64,000 bases of DNA, taken from the NCBI GenBank assembly GCA_016207515.1, contig JACQPN010000002.1, positions 200,350 to 264,349 of the forward strand, given 5' to 3'. Numbering within the stretch: position 1 is the stretch's first letter; each line of letters opens with the position of its first letter. The notes under the pieces were generated by a model, which searched no databases, had not been told where the DNA came from, and was given only the letters and a program-made list of their open reading frames with translations. A program made the position numbers and the translations under genes. Origin of the DNA: Euryarchaeota archaeon (GTDB lineage Archaea > Thermoplasmatota > SW-10-69-26 > JACQPN01). Of this stretch, positions 33,964-42,233 are shown piece by piece.

Positions 33964-35151
33964 ATGTCGGCCGCGTTGAAGCGTCTACGCGATCCCGTCT
34001 ACAATTACATCCGCCTCGATGAAGTGGCGGAAGCACTCATCGATACGCCCGAGTTCCAGCGCCTTCGTCACGTGAAGCAGCTCGGGACGGCGTACCTCGT
34101 GTTCCCGGGCGCCCATCACACGCGTTTCGAGCATTCCCTCGGTGCCCATCATCTCGCTCGCCTTGCAAGCGAACAGTTGGGCCTTACGCCCGACGATGGG
34201 CGTCTCTTGGAGTATGCGCTTCTTCTTCACGACATCGGCCACGGTCCGTTCAGCCACGTCAGCGAGGAGCTGTTCCGGGACGAGGCGGGTAGCCACGTGG
34301 ACGTGGGAGCTTCGCTCATCGAGAAAGGCCGCCTTGGGGACATCATCGAGCGTGCGGGCCTCGACAAGAAGGTCGTGATATCGCTGATGCGGGGGAAGGG
34401 CCCCCGCGGCGGACTCGTGTCGGGACAGGTGGATCTCGACCGGATGGATTATCTCGTGCGCGATTCCCATTACACCGGCGTCGCGATCGGCGTCGATTCC
34501 GACCGCATCATCTCGAAGCTTCGCCTGGTGAAGGACGGCGTGTGCGTTCTTGAGGACGGCCTCCTCACGGCCGAGATGCTCCTCATCGCGCGTTTCAACA
34601 TGTACACAAGCGTCTACTTTCACCGGACGTGCCGCATCGCCGAACTCATGATTCGGCGGGCCATGGGGGACGGCCTTGCGGCCGGGGAATACACGGCCGC
34701 GGAGCTTTCACGGATGGACGACATCGAGTTGGTCTCTCGCTTCAGGTCGAAGTCCTCCGCCGGTCACCGGATGATGGAGAGGCTGGCGTCTCGAACCCTG
34801 TACAAGGAGTGCCACGCGTGGGGGACCGGCGAACTTCCCTCGTCCTTGATAGCGAGACTCGCCGGCGAGCACACGGCGCGCTCCGCCTTGGAGACCGAGA
34901 TCGAGACGGCCGCGAAGCTCAAGGCCGCCGAGGTCTTGATCGACGTCCCCGCGCTTCCCACCCAAAAGTCAGGCGGGATGGACATCCTGCGAGACGACGG
35001 CACCGTCGTCCCCATCGGACGCCTCTCGAAACTCGTCTCAAACCTTGAGGCGGCCGAGGCCGATTATTGGCGAATGAGGGTCCTCGCGCCACGCGGGAAG
35101 GAGGAGGTCGTGGCGAGGGCGGCGAGGGGCGTCTTGGAGAATCTGGATTGA
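33964..35151 (+). CDS. HD-superfamily phosphohydrolase (COG1078 type)
   Basis: A 395-residue protein with the full HD metal site: His in RFEHSLGAHH, HD in LLHDIGHGPFSH and Asp in QVDLDRMDYLVRD. The opening DPVYNYIRLDEVAEALIDTP and FQRLRHVKQLG are typical of the dNTPase-like COG1078 family. It probably hydrolyses (d)NTPs or a signalling nucleotide. ATG 33964 lies just after a short AT-rich CCTTATCC. Monocistronic. Confidence 0.87.
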   Translation: MSAALKRLRDPVYNYIRLDEVAEALIDTPEFQRLRHVKQLGTAYLVFPGAHHTRFEHSLGAHHLARLASEQLGLTPDDGRLLEYALLLHDIGHGPFSHVSEELFRDEAGSHVDVGASLIEKGRLGDIIERAGLDKKVVISLMRGKGPRGGLVSGQVDLDRMDYLVRDSHYTGVAIGVDSDRIISKLRLVKDGVCVLEDGLLTAEMLLIARFNMYTSVYFHRTCRIAELMIRRAMGDGLAAGEYTAAELSRMDDIELVSRFRSKSSAGHRMMERLASRTLYKECHAWGTGELPSSLIARLAGEHTARSALETEIETAAKLKAAEVLIDVPALPTQKSGGMDILRDDGTVVPIGRLSKLVSNLEAAEADYWRMRVLAPRGKEEVVARAARGVLENLD

Positions 35152-35217
35152 GACGGTTCCAGCGGTGATCCGCCGTTGCGGGCGTGGGTTTCGGCGGTTT
35201 CGCCCGTTGTTGAACTA

Positions 35218-35238
35218 ACGTGCACGCTCGTTGCACGT
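35218..35238. terminator. inverted repeat between convergent genes
   Basis: ACGTGCA-CGCTCGT-TGCACGT, perfect 7-bp arms, between the HD gene (+) and the gene at 35287 (-). It is placed to end both transcripts, but a protein-binding site is as likely. Confidence 0.35.
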
Positions 35239-35286
35239 TCCAAAGACATGAGCGAGTGTGCCTCCAAGTCGCCGAAATCCGTGGAC

Positions 35287-36177
35287 TTAGGTGCTCGCCT
35301 TGCCGTCGAGCCTTTCGAGTACCGCTAGCGCCGGTTCGGTTTCGCGTAGGAGTCGATCGCGTAGCCCGAGCGCGCGCCGCACTTCCCGTTCGTCCCGGTA
35401 GATCCCCGCTTGTTGAAGTCCCATGGCACCCGGGACGAGTTCCGACCACCATACGTAGTCCTCGTCGAAAATGCCGATGTCCCGCATGAGGTCAGGCGGC
35501 AGTTTCTGGGTCATCGCGATGCGCACGTCGATGCCGCCGCGCGCCTGCGCCACCATGAGATCCCGGACTTCGGCATTGAGGTGCGTCGGGTCCTCGAGGA
35601 AAAAGACACGCGTGATCTTGACGCCCCGTTTCGTCGCCTTGAAGTTCTCTTCGAGGTAGGCTCGTCCAGACCCTTCGTTCCAGTAATCGGCAAGCTTCAC
35701 GAAGACCGTTCCGAACATCGAGGTCTTCGTGTGGGCGAGCATCGTGCTCACGACCGAATTGAATTCTTCGGGCCCCACCTTGAAATAACCGTCACGCAGG
35801 TTCTTCACGTCGGAGTTGCACTCCGAGACCACACGTTGTGCCCGTTCGATGAAGAATCCATCGTGGGTTCCCACGAGGGCCGAGTAACTGTCCACAAGTT
35901 CAGGGACCGATTTCACCAAGAACCCGTCTTGGAGCGCTCCGTGCTCGAACCCTAGGGCCTTGGTAAGGTTCTGGCCGGTCAATGTGAGCTGGAAGCGCAA
36001 TTCGATGGTGAGGAGGACGAGTGACACAAGGAGAGAGAGGAGGAGCGACGTGACGCTGTCTTTGGAGACGAACCAGGCGATCAAGCCGACGATAAGGGCA
36101 AAGAACACGTCGAAGAAGAGGAATTTGACGAACTCCACGTCTCCCAGCGCCCTCACGAGGTTTCGATCTTTCGACAT
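35287..36177 (-). CDS. two-helix membrane protein with a PLD-like cytoplasmic domain
   Basis: From ATG 36177 (AAGGAACGG upstream) the protein has 296 residues; in-frame starts exist up to 36273. Two membrane helices lie at about residues 15-60 (FFDVFFALIVGLIAWFV and LLLSLLVSLVLLTIEL). The rest is cytoplasmic; RAYLEENFKATKRGVKITRV and ARGGIDVRIAMTQKL have the strand-helix pattern of phospholipase D-like folds, but no HKD motif is present, so it is unlikely to be an active PLD. Function unknown; a sensor or effector attached to the membrane is possible. Confidence 0.6.
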   Translation of the reverse strand: MSKDRNLVRALGDVEFVKFLFFDVFFALIVGLIAWFVSKDSVTSLLLSLLVSLVLLTIELRFQLTLTGQNLTKALGFEHGALQDGFLVKSVPELVDSYSALVGTHDGFFIERAQRVVSECNSDVKNLRDGYFKVGPEEFNSVVSTMLAHTKTSMFGTVFVKLADYWNEGSGRAYLEENFKATKRGVKITRVFFLEDPTHLNAEVRDLMVAQARGGIDVRIAMTQKLPPDLMRDIGIFDEDYVWWSELVPGAMGLQQAGIYRDEREVRRALGLRDRLLRETEPALAVLERLDGKAST

Positions 36178-36262
36178 CGTCAAGCCGTTCCTTGGGAGTC
36201 GGTCGACCCCCTGGCGACCCATGGACGCCGGGATCAATAAGTCATTCATTTGCGGCTCGCGA

Positions 36263-36288
36263 CGCGTGATCACGCGGCGTTTTCGCCT
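36263..36288. terminator. palindrome and hairpin upstream of 35287-36177
   Basis: CGCGTGATCACGCG (36263-36276) is a perfect 14-bp palindrome, closely followed by GGCGTTTTCGCC (about 36277-36288). The pair lies between two minus-strand genes and could end the upstream transcript or bind a regulator. Confidence 0.35.
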
Positions 36289-36360
36289 ACTTTCAACCCG
36301 TCACGCCGCCCGATGAAAACGGTGGCCCGTACCGTCTTCGCGATGCCCTGCTCCCGGTTC

Positions 36361-37389
36361 TCAATCGAGCACGCTGTAATCGGCGCTCGCGGCCTGCCCG
36401 TAAAACGTGCTGACGTAGAGCGTGAAATGCTGTTGCGCCGCAGCTCCGAGTCCAAGGAAGCATCTTCCGGAGTTCGGGTCGCAAACGACCGCATGTCCTG
36501 CGCCTTGGAGGAATATCCTGGCTCTCAGGTCCTCGCCGTTCGAGTTGATCCGGTGGTCCTTTGCTTGCGACGTCTCGTGGTCGACTCCGGGGACGATGAC
36601 GAGCCGCACGGGGCCTTTTCCCCCCTTCACCGCGTACGCGTCCGATTCCGTGAGGTTGTCGCCGCCGTTCGGCTCGATGTTGAGTTGGAGTTCGCCGCTC
36701 GTCATGGCGGGTGCGTTCTCCCAGACGAGCTCCATGACGATGGTCTGCCAATCCTTGCCGACGCTGAAGTTGAACGAGTATGCGGCGTTCGTCGGGGACT
36801 GGAATTGTCCGATCCCGCCGGTCTCCGCCACGAGGGTCACCGGGGCAAAACAGTCGCCGGTGATGATGATGTAGGTGAGCGTGCATTCGAAGAAGCCGGG
36901 GAATTCCTGTGTGTCGACGGCGAGCCGGGGGCGCTCCAGTGTCGTGAGTACGAGTTCCACCTTGGTCTCCACGTCGCCCGCCACACTCACGGTCGTGGTC
37001 TTGTTGGCGTGTCCGTCGCTTTGAACCCGCAGGAGGTGAGTCCCAGCGCCCACGCGCGCGAAACTGAAACTTCCATCTGGATTGGATTTCGTGGTGGCGA
37101 CGTCGTCGAGTATCACGGACGCGGCGGCGACCGGCGAGTAGTCTTCGGAGACGACGATCCCCTTGATCGCACCGACTTCGAGGGCGTCGTCTTTGGAGCT
37201 CATCCCTAGGGAGGGTTGCGCGCTCCCTGATTCCGCGGACGTAGCCGATCGGGCAGCGTCGGCGAAGCTTGCCGGTGCGACGAGGTCGCCATCTGTGGGC
37301 GCGACACAACCCGCGAGCGCCGCAAAGGCGAGGCTTAGGAGCGTGAATGCCACGACCGGGTGGTTTGCGGCCTTTGGCTCGCGCCTCAT
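36361..37389 (-). CDS. lipoprotein with carboxypeptidase-regulatory-like domain
   Basis: A 342-residue lipoprotein from ATG 37389; lipobox ALAGC at about residue 28. A carboxypeptidase-regulatory/transthyretin-like module is at about 75-150 (IKGIVVSEDYSPVAAASVIL...SNPDGSFSFARVGAGTHLL). The C-terminal 190 residues form a beta-rich domain with four Cys, found in secreted Thermoplasmata proteins but not known to me by name. Just upstream (37405-37448) is a 44-bp element also found before the gene at 37570-39552. Confidence 0.72.
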   Translation of the reverse strand: MRREPKAANHPVVAFTLLSLAFAALAGCVAPTDGDLVAPASFADAARSATSAESGSAQPSLGMSSKDDALEVGAIKGIVVSEDYSPVAAASVILDDVATTKSNPDGSFSFARVGAGTHLLRVQSDGHANKTTTVSVAGDVETKVELVLTTLERPRLAVDTQEFPGFFECTLTYIIITGDCFAPVTLVAETGGIGQFQSPTNAAYSFNFSVGKDWQTIVMELVWENAPAMTSGELQLNIEPNGGDNLTESDAYAVKGGKGPVRLVIVPGVDHETSQAKDHRINSNGEDLRARIFLQGAGHAVVCDPNSGRCFLGLGAAAQQHFTLYVSTFYGQAASADYSVLD

Positions 37390-37404
37390 ATGGTCAACTT
37401 GAAG

Positions 37405-37448
37405 GGTAGACATGTCTTGAACTTTTTGGCTTTACGGTTGGAGAGAGA
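37405..37448 (-). promoter_or_regulatory. 44-bp upstream element, copy 1
   Basis: This element matches 39611-39654 at 39 of 44 positions. It contains the palindrome GACATGTC and the run CTTTTTGGC on the + strand. Here it ends 16 bp before ATG 37389. The conservation and its place before two secreted-protein genes argue for a shared regulator or a conserved mRNA leader. Confidence 0.6.
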
Positions 37449-37569
37449 TCGGACCTGAACGAATGAAAAGTCGACGCTTTCCGTCGAGCGCCCTGGGGCC
37501 GGATGGACTGACCCGTGAGCGGCTCCAGCTGCCGGTCCGGCCGGTGCCGCGTGGCTAGTGCCACTGATC

Positions 37570-39552
37570 TCACACCACGCCATAGACATCCACGTCCCTG
37601 ACGATCTCCACCGACGTGTCCCCGTTCGAGTGGGTCACGTAGCTCTCGACCGTCGTCGTGACCGTGACGCCATATTGGATTCCCGCGCCAAGGAACGAGA
37701 CGTAATCGCGGGCAAGTAGTTGTCCGGTCGTAGTCTCCTCACCCGTGACGCACTCCAGCGGGATCTCTATGGGCCCCGTGAGGTAGAGCTCGACGGTCTG
37801 TCTGCCGGAAAGAGCCGCAAGTCCGACGCGTTCGAAGTTGTTGAAGCGCAACACGCCGCCAGGCCACGAGCCGTCGGCCGTCAAGGGGACTAGGGTGACC
37901 TTCGGAAGGCCGGGCAACTGGGTCCGCACACAGTTGCCGCGGAACTCGCTTTCCGGCGACGACGGGTCGTTGTCCGTGTACTGGTTCGGGTCCTCGTTCT
38001 TTCCCGCGTCGGCGAATCCCTTCGAGTAGGGCTCCAACACGTCCGGCACGCGGCCGATCCACGTGTCCCCGTTCTTGTCCGACCATTGGCCCACGTGACC
38101 GTAGAAATCGTAGAGTTGGCCAGGCGTGAAGGTGCGTTCGCTGTGGCGGCCGGTCTCGCCCGATGGCAGGTTCGCTCCGATCTTCGCTGGGCCGTAGACG
38201 CCGCCGATGAAGGTGCCGCAGATGCAGCCCGAGGAATAGGCCTGGACGTCGAGCCAGGCGTGCCAGTCCGAGGCGTAGCCGGAGTAATCGTTGCAGCTAC
38301 CCCGCGGCTCGGAAAGCGAATCGGTCGCGCATGTCCCGTTGAATGGATCCCCCCCGAAGGTGGCGTTGCAGGGGGTCGAAGGGTCAAAGCAACCGTAGCG
38401 GTCGGCCGGGTCGTTCGGTTCGTGCTCCGCCAAGGGGAAGAAGCGGGCATTCGCCTCGGCCGTGTCGTCGTTTTCGAGCGGTGGGACGGAATCGCGCACG
38501 TCTTTCAGTGCGGGCGTCGCTTCTCGGGTCGCGTTCTCGTCCGCTTGGCGTATCGCGTCGCGTCCCACGGCCGCGAAGCCCGTGTAGAGCGAATCGACGC
38601 TCGGGTGGAGGCTCGAATACCGGTCCACGTCGACGAATGTCGCCTGCGAGACGTCGTACCCCTGCTCGATCAAAGGCTCGCGCCCTGCCCCCTCCTCGAA
38701 AACGGCCACGACCACGGCGGTTTCGCGCACCAAAGCGTCGTCCGCGTGATTGCTCCCGAACCCCGTGCCGCCCACCCAACCAGTGTTTCCGGGGCAACCG
38801 GTCGGCCACTCGGGGTGCGAACCGCCGTTCGAAGCGCCGGCGCTGCGGTCATCGAGCTTGAAGTCCGGGTGCATGTTGTAAGCACCGTCGAACCCCTGCA
38901 CCTTCGTCCCCGCCTCGGTGCCGTCGGGAACCACGATGTCCGGGATCAAGTAGACGTCGGGCCGGTCGCCGAGTTCATCCGAGTGGTTGCCGGGCACGAT
39001 CCACGCGACGAGGTTGAACCTCCCGGCCTCGCCGCTTGCGCCACCTCGCCACAGAAACTCGTCGGCGGCCCCGTTTCCGTGACGGGGGTCCTCCTCGCAA
39101 AGGTCGTCGATACGGGAGTCGCCGTCGACGTCGTTGAACTCCCCGTACCACGCCATGAGGCCGGAACTGCCGGGCAAGAGGAACGACGAGGAGCCTCCGA
39201 TGATGGAGCGGCTGTAGCCGTTCACGGCCACGTAGCTTCCGCCTTGCGTCGTCATGTATTGCACGACCGAGTCGAGGAGCCGGTTGCCGCCGCCGACATC
39301 GGTCCCCGTCGCGCCCAAGTCGCCCTCGGCGTCACCATCGGCGTCGATTGTCGCGTCCTCGACCGGGTCTCCCGCCGGTGTCACAATCCTCGACGTCACC
39401 TCGTGGTCGGGTTCGAACGTGTGCCCCTGCTCCGCGTCCGCCAGGTACGTGTACCGGTGCGAGGCGAGCGCTGGACCGGCGGCTTGGGCGATGATGATCG
39501 TCACGCAGATAGCCTTGAGAATCGTCCGTTGCCACCTTCTGTTGCTTCCCAC
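37570..39552 (-). CDS. large secreted protein, unknown
   Basis: A 660-residue secreted protein. GTG 39552 is taken as start, since it is followed by basic residues and the signal helix ILKAICVTIIIAQAAGPALA. The mature part is rich in Asp, Gly and Asn, with many Cys-pair candidates (CICGTF, CNDYSGY) and acidic calcium-like loops (DVDGDSRIDD, DKNGDTW). It has no clear membrane anchor at the C-terminus. Not recognised; the sequence resembles haloarchaeal secreted proteins in composition. It follows a copy of the 44-bp element. Confidence 0.68.
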   Translation of the reverse strand: MGSNRRWQRTILKAICVTIIIAQAAGPALASHRYTYLADAEQGHTFEPDHEVTSRIVTPAGDPVEDATIDADGDAEGDLGATGTDVGGGNRLLDSVVQYMTTQGGSYVAVNGYSRSIIGGSSSFLLPGSSGLMAWYGEFNDVDGDSRIDDLCEEDPRHGNGAADEFLWRGGASGEAGRFNLVAWIVPGNHSDELGDRPDVYLIPDIVVPDGTEAGTKVQGFDGAYNMHPDFKLDDRSAGASNGGSHPEWPTGCPGNTGWVGGTGFGSNHADDALVRETAVVVAVFEEGAGREPLIEQGYDVSQATFVDVDRYSSLHPSVDSLYTGFAAVGRDAIRQADENATREATPALKDVRDSVPPLENDDTAEANARFFPLAEHEPNDPADRYGCFDPSTPCNATFGGDPFNGTCATDSLSEPRGSCNDYSGYASDWHAWLDVQAYSSGCICGTFIGGVYGPAKIGANLPSGETGRHSERTFTPGQLYDFYGHVGQWSDKNGDTWIGRVPDVLEPYSKGFADAGKNEDPNQYTDNDPSSPESEFRGNCVRTQLPGLPKVTLVPLTADGSWPGGVLRFNNFERVGLAALSGRQTVELYLTGPIEIPLECVTGEETTTGQLLARDYVSFLGAGIQYGVTVTTTVESYVTHSNGDTSVEIVRDVDVYGVV

Positions 39553-39610
39553 AGTGTCATCCTCCCACGCGTCCGGTCCGAGGCCCGAACATACGCTTGT
39601 CAATGACAAA

Positions 39611-39654
39611 GGTGGACATGTCTTGAATTTTTTGGCATTACGGTTAGAGCGAGA
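39611..39654 (-). promoter_or_regulatory. 44-bp upstream element, copy 2
   Basis: Second copy of the element described at 37405-37448, 58 bp before GTG 39552. Same palindrome GACATGTC; the differences are single bases. It may also influence the divergent S2P gene (39732). Confidence 0.6.
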
Positions 39655-39731
39655 AAGCGATCGCAGAGCGCGTCGCGGCCAACGCATCGTCCAACTTTAA
39701 TCCGAGAAGCGGCTTCACGCCGTGACGCGTT

Positions 39732-40916
39732 TTGACTGAACTCATCCCCATCGACCGATTGCCGCTCATCCGCGAGAAGGTCACCCGGCACTTCCCGGTG
39801 TACGACGCGCACTGGAGCGAGAACGCGGTCTATTTCTTCGTCTCGGTGGAAAAGACGGTGCTGGAGGAGAACTTCAAGAAGTTGAAGACCGAGCTACGCG
39901 GCGAAGACCTCCTCCCGATACTTCGCTACCACGCGGGCGAGTACCAGATCTTCGTCGTGAGAAGGCCGGAGCTTGCCGCAAAGAAGAACACGGTCAACAT
40001 CATCCTCTTCGCGGCCACATGGGTCACGACGTTCCTCTCGGGAGTACTCGCGAACTTTCTCTACGAGCACGCAAGCGAGGACTTCACGAAGACCAGCACC
40101 GATGAACTGGTCGCCCTCCTCTTTTCCCAGGACAACATGGTGAAGGGCCTCCTCTACTTCGCGATCCCCCTCATGCTCATCCTCATGCTACACGAGCTTG
40201 GGCACTACTACACGGCGCGTAGACACGGGGTCGCCGCCACGTGGCCGTACTTCATCCCGTTCCCACCGGCCCTCGGCGGGGCCTTGAACATCGGCACGAT
40301 GGGGGCGTTCATCTCGATGCGCGAACCCATCCCGGACAGGAAAGCGCTCTTCGACATCGGCGCTTCGGGCCCGCTCGTCGGGTTCGCCGTCGCCATCCCG
40401 ATCACCTTCCTCGGCCTCTACCTCACGGCCCTTGACCCGTCGTACTTGCCGGAACTGAACCCCGGCCTCTCCGGCATCACGCTCGGCACGCCGCTCATCT
40501 ACGACCTCCTCGCGATCCCGTTCGCGTTCGCCCCCAACCAGATCATCCATCCCATGGCGTTCGCCGGCTGGGTGGGCCTTTTCGTCACGGGCATCAACCT
40601 GCTTCCCGCAGGGCAACTCGATGGAGGACACGTGGCCGCGTCGTATCTAGGCGAACGCTCCCGTTGGCTCTCGTTCGCCGCCGTCGCCATGCTCATCATC
40701 TTCGGTTTCGGCCTGCCGGCCATCGAAGGCGTCATCGGCGAGATCCCGCCTTACACGGGGTGGCTCCTCTTCGCGCTCCTCATCACGTTCCTCGGGATCG
40801 AGCATCCCCCGACCCTCAACAACCTCAGCGAGCTCGACACGAAGCGGAAGATCGCCGCCGCGTTCGTCCTGGTCGTCTTCATCCTCACGTTCACGCCGAC
40901 ACCCGTGCAGGGTTGA
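39732..40916 (+). CDS. site-2-type membrane protease (M50 family)
   Basis: A 394-residue intramembrane zinc protease. It begins TTG 39732, with about 90 cytoplasmic residues (LPLIREKVTRHFPVYDA... related to the PDZ-less cytoplasmic domain seen in plant EGY and archaeal S2P). Zinc motif HELGH lies in the second predicted helix (about 155-159), and the third ligand Asp is in LPAGQLDGGH (about 297). This pair is diagnostic. TTTAAT about 35-40 bp upstream is a probable TATA box. Substrate unknown; such proteases release membrane-bound regulators. Confidence 0.9.
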   Translation: MTELIPIDRLPLIREKVTRHFPVYDAHWSENAVYFFVSVEKTVLEENFKKLKTELRGEDLLPILRYHAGEYQIFVVRRPELAAKKNTVNIILFAATWVTTFLSGVLANFLYEHASEDFTKTSTDELVALLFSQDNMVKGLLYFAIPLMLILMLHELGHYYTARRHGVAATWPYFIPFPPALGGALNIGTMGAFISMREPIPDRKALFDIGASGPLVGFAVAIPITFLGLYLTALDPSYLPELNPGLSGITLGTPLIYDLLAIPFAFAPNQIIHPMAFAGWVGLFVTGINLLPAGQLDGGHVAASYLGERSRWLSFAAVAMLIIFGFGLPAIEGVIGEIPPYTGWLLFALLITFLGIEHPPTLNNLSELDTKRKIAAAFVLVVFILTFTPTPVQG

Positions 40917-41046
40917 AGTACGGCGCCTATGGGCGCTCCCCCGGCCGTCCATCGCTACGCCTTGCCCCCGCGTCGCGGATTCTACGACGCTTGACCCAAA
41001 GGCATTAACTTCCCCCAAGGGTTGGTGGACAAAGACGGGTTTCACC

Positions 41047-41694
41047 ATGGACTGGAAAGACTGGGCCCCACTGTACGACCGCATCAGATCGGACTTCGGT
41101 TATCCGCTCGAAGCCGACGAAAGGGCCGCAGAACGCCTCGACGAGCTCCTCGCGGAGGGCTCGAAGCCGCTTCCCGACATCGCTTCCGTCCTCAAAGGCG
41201 AGGACGTCGTCATCGTCGGCGGCGCCACGTTCGACGCGGCGAACATCCCGCCGGATTCGACCATCGTCGCCGCCGATGGGGCCACGGACGCGGTGCTTGC
41301 CGCAGGCGGGATACCGGACGTCATCGTCACCGACCTCGACGGGCGCGTCGATCTACAAGCGCAGTGCAACACCGGCGGCGCAGCTTTGGTCGTCCACGCC
41401 CATGGGGACAATGTCGCCGCCTTGGAAACCTACGTCCCGGATTTCGCGGGCAAGGTGCTCGGCACCTGCCAGTCGAAGCCCGTCGGGCGAATCGTCAACT
41501 ACGGCGGCTTCACGGACGGGGACCGCGCGTGCCTTCTTGCAGAACACTTCGGCGCGGCAAGGCTCTTGCTCGTCGGCTTCGACTTCGAGAACCCGTCCCC
41601 GAAGCCGGGAAGAAGCGCCGAGACTAAGGCGCGTAAGCTCGCGTGGGCGAGGACCATCATCGGAAACGTCAGGATACCGGTCACCTATCTTTGA
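41047..41694 (+). CDS. mptE: 6-hydroxymethylpterin diphosphokinase MptE-like
   Basis: A 215-residue protein of the archaeal COG1634/DUF115 family. Signatures: VVIVGGATFDA, VAADGATDAVLAAGGIPDVI and VTDLDGR (metal/diphosphate-binding Asp pair) and a late GFDFENPSPKPG. It would make 6-hydroxymethyl-7,8-dihydropterin diphosphate in tetrahydro(methano)pterin or folate synthesis. The end overlaps the convergent CutA gene by 10 bp. Confidence 0.88.
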   Translation: MDWKDWAPLYDRIRSDFGYPLEADERAAERLDELLAEGSKPLPDIASVLKGEDVVIVGGATFDAANIPPDSTIVAADGATDAVLAAGGIPDVIVTDLDGRVDLQAQCNTGGAALVVHAHGDNVAALETYVPDFAGKVLGTCQSKPVGRIVNYGGFTDGDRACLLAEHFGAARLLLVGFDFENPSPKPGRSAETKARKLAWARTIIGNVRIPVTYL

Positions 41695-42188
41695 GCACGC
41701 CTTCCGACTCGGGTCGACGGCGTGCCGCCCCGGCCGCGTCGTTTCGCAATTGCCCTCTTTCCCTGCCGACTCTTTCCCTTCCGGGCTTGTCGCCGCGGCG
41801 TCTCGCGGCCACTTGCCTCCGCATCCATCCATGCCAGGTACTCCCGGTTCCCCGCTGTGATCTTCCACGCGACGACACAAGGGACTTCGTAAGAGTGGCG
41901 TCGCGTGATCTCGGAGATCGTCCGGCGGGCGTTGGCGTCCGACGTCTTGTAGATGACGGCGACCTCGCGACCCGACTCGAGTCGCCCCCTCCACCGGTAC
42001 AACGAAGCTACTGGGAAGGAGTTGGCGCACGCGACGAGGCGGGCCTTGAGAAGCGCTCGCGACACCTTGTCGGCCCCGCGTTTCGTCGCAAACGTAGCGT
42101 AGATGGAGACGGCCACGAGGCGTAAGACGCGGGCGTGGGGAAAAACGCTTTGACGCTTTCTCCCGGTGCGCCCGCTCGGCCGCGGCAT
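41685..42188 (-). CDS. cutA: CutA1-family divalent-ion tolerance protein with basic tail
   Basis: The core (VSIYATFATKRGADKVSRAL...ACANSFPVASLYRW...EVAVIYKT) is CutA1, a ferredoxin-like trimer. From about residue 125 a Lys/Arg-rich tail (e.g. RKGKSRQGKRAIAKRRGRGG) extends the protein by about 45 residues beyond the usual 105-115. The start is uncertain (ATG 42188 used; GTG near 42116 would give the usual short N-terminus). It shares a TTTTTAAG region with the divergent protease gene. Copper-related role is historical; real function is unsettled in the family. Confidence 0.82.
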   Translation of the reverse strand: MPRPSGRTGRKRQSVFPHARVLRLVAVSIYATFATKRGADKVSRALLKARLVACANSFPVASLYRWRGRLESGREVAVIYKTSDANARRTISEITRRHSYEVPCVVAWKITAGNREYLAWMDAEASGRETPRRQARKGKSRQGKRAIAKRRGRGGTPSTRVGRRAQR

Positions 42189-42203
42189 GCGCCATAACAC
42201 ATC

Positions 42204-42212
42204 TTTTTAAGG
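42204..42212 (+). promoter_or_regulatory. TATA box of the M50-PDZ protease gene
   Basis: TTTTTAAGG, centred 26 bp before GTG 42234; supports that GTG as a leaderless start. Confidence 0.6.
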
Positions 42213-42233
42213 GGGAAGCGCCGATAGGCCGCC

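Noticed and set aside
36250-37209. 319-codon + strand frame over the carboxypeptidase-regulatory-like lipoprotein
   Set aside because: The minus strand gives a clear lipoprotein signal and domain; this frame has neither.
37386-37589. 67-codon minus-strand frame ending in SNRKAKKFKTC-like residues
   Set aside because: It is probably a non-coding translation of the 44-bp upstream element; similar residues arise from the other copy for the same reason.
38086-39606. 506-codon frame antisense to the large secreted-protein gene
   Set aside because: The opposite strand encodes a protein with a signal peptide and sensible composition; the antisense frame is Arg/Val-rich and typical of GC-rich shadow frames.
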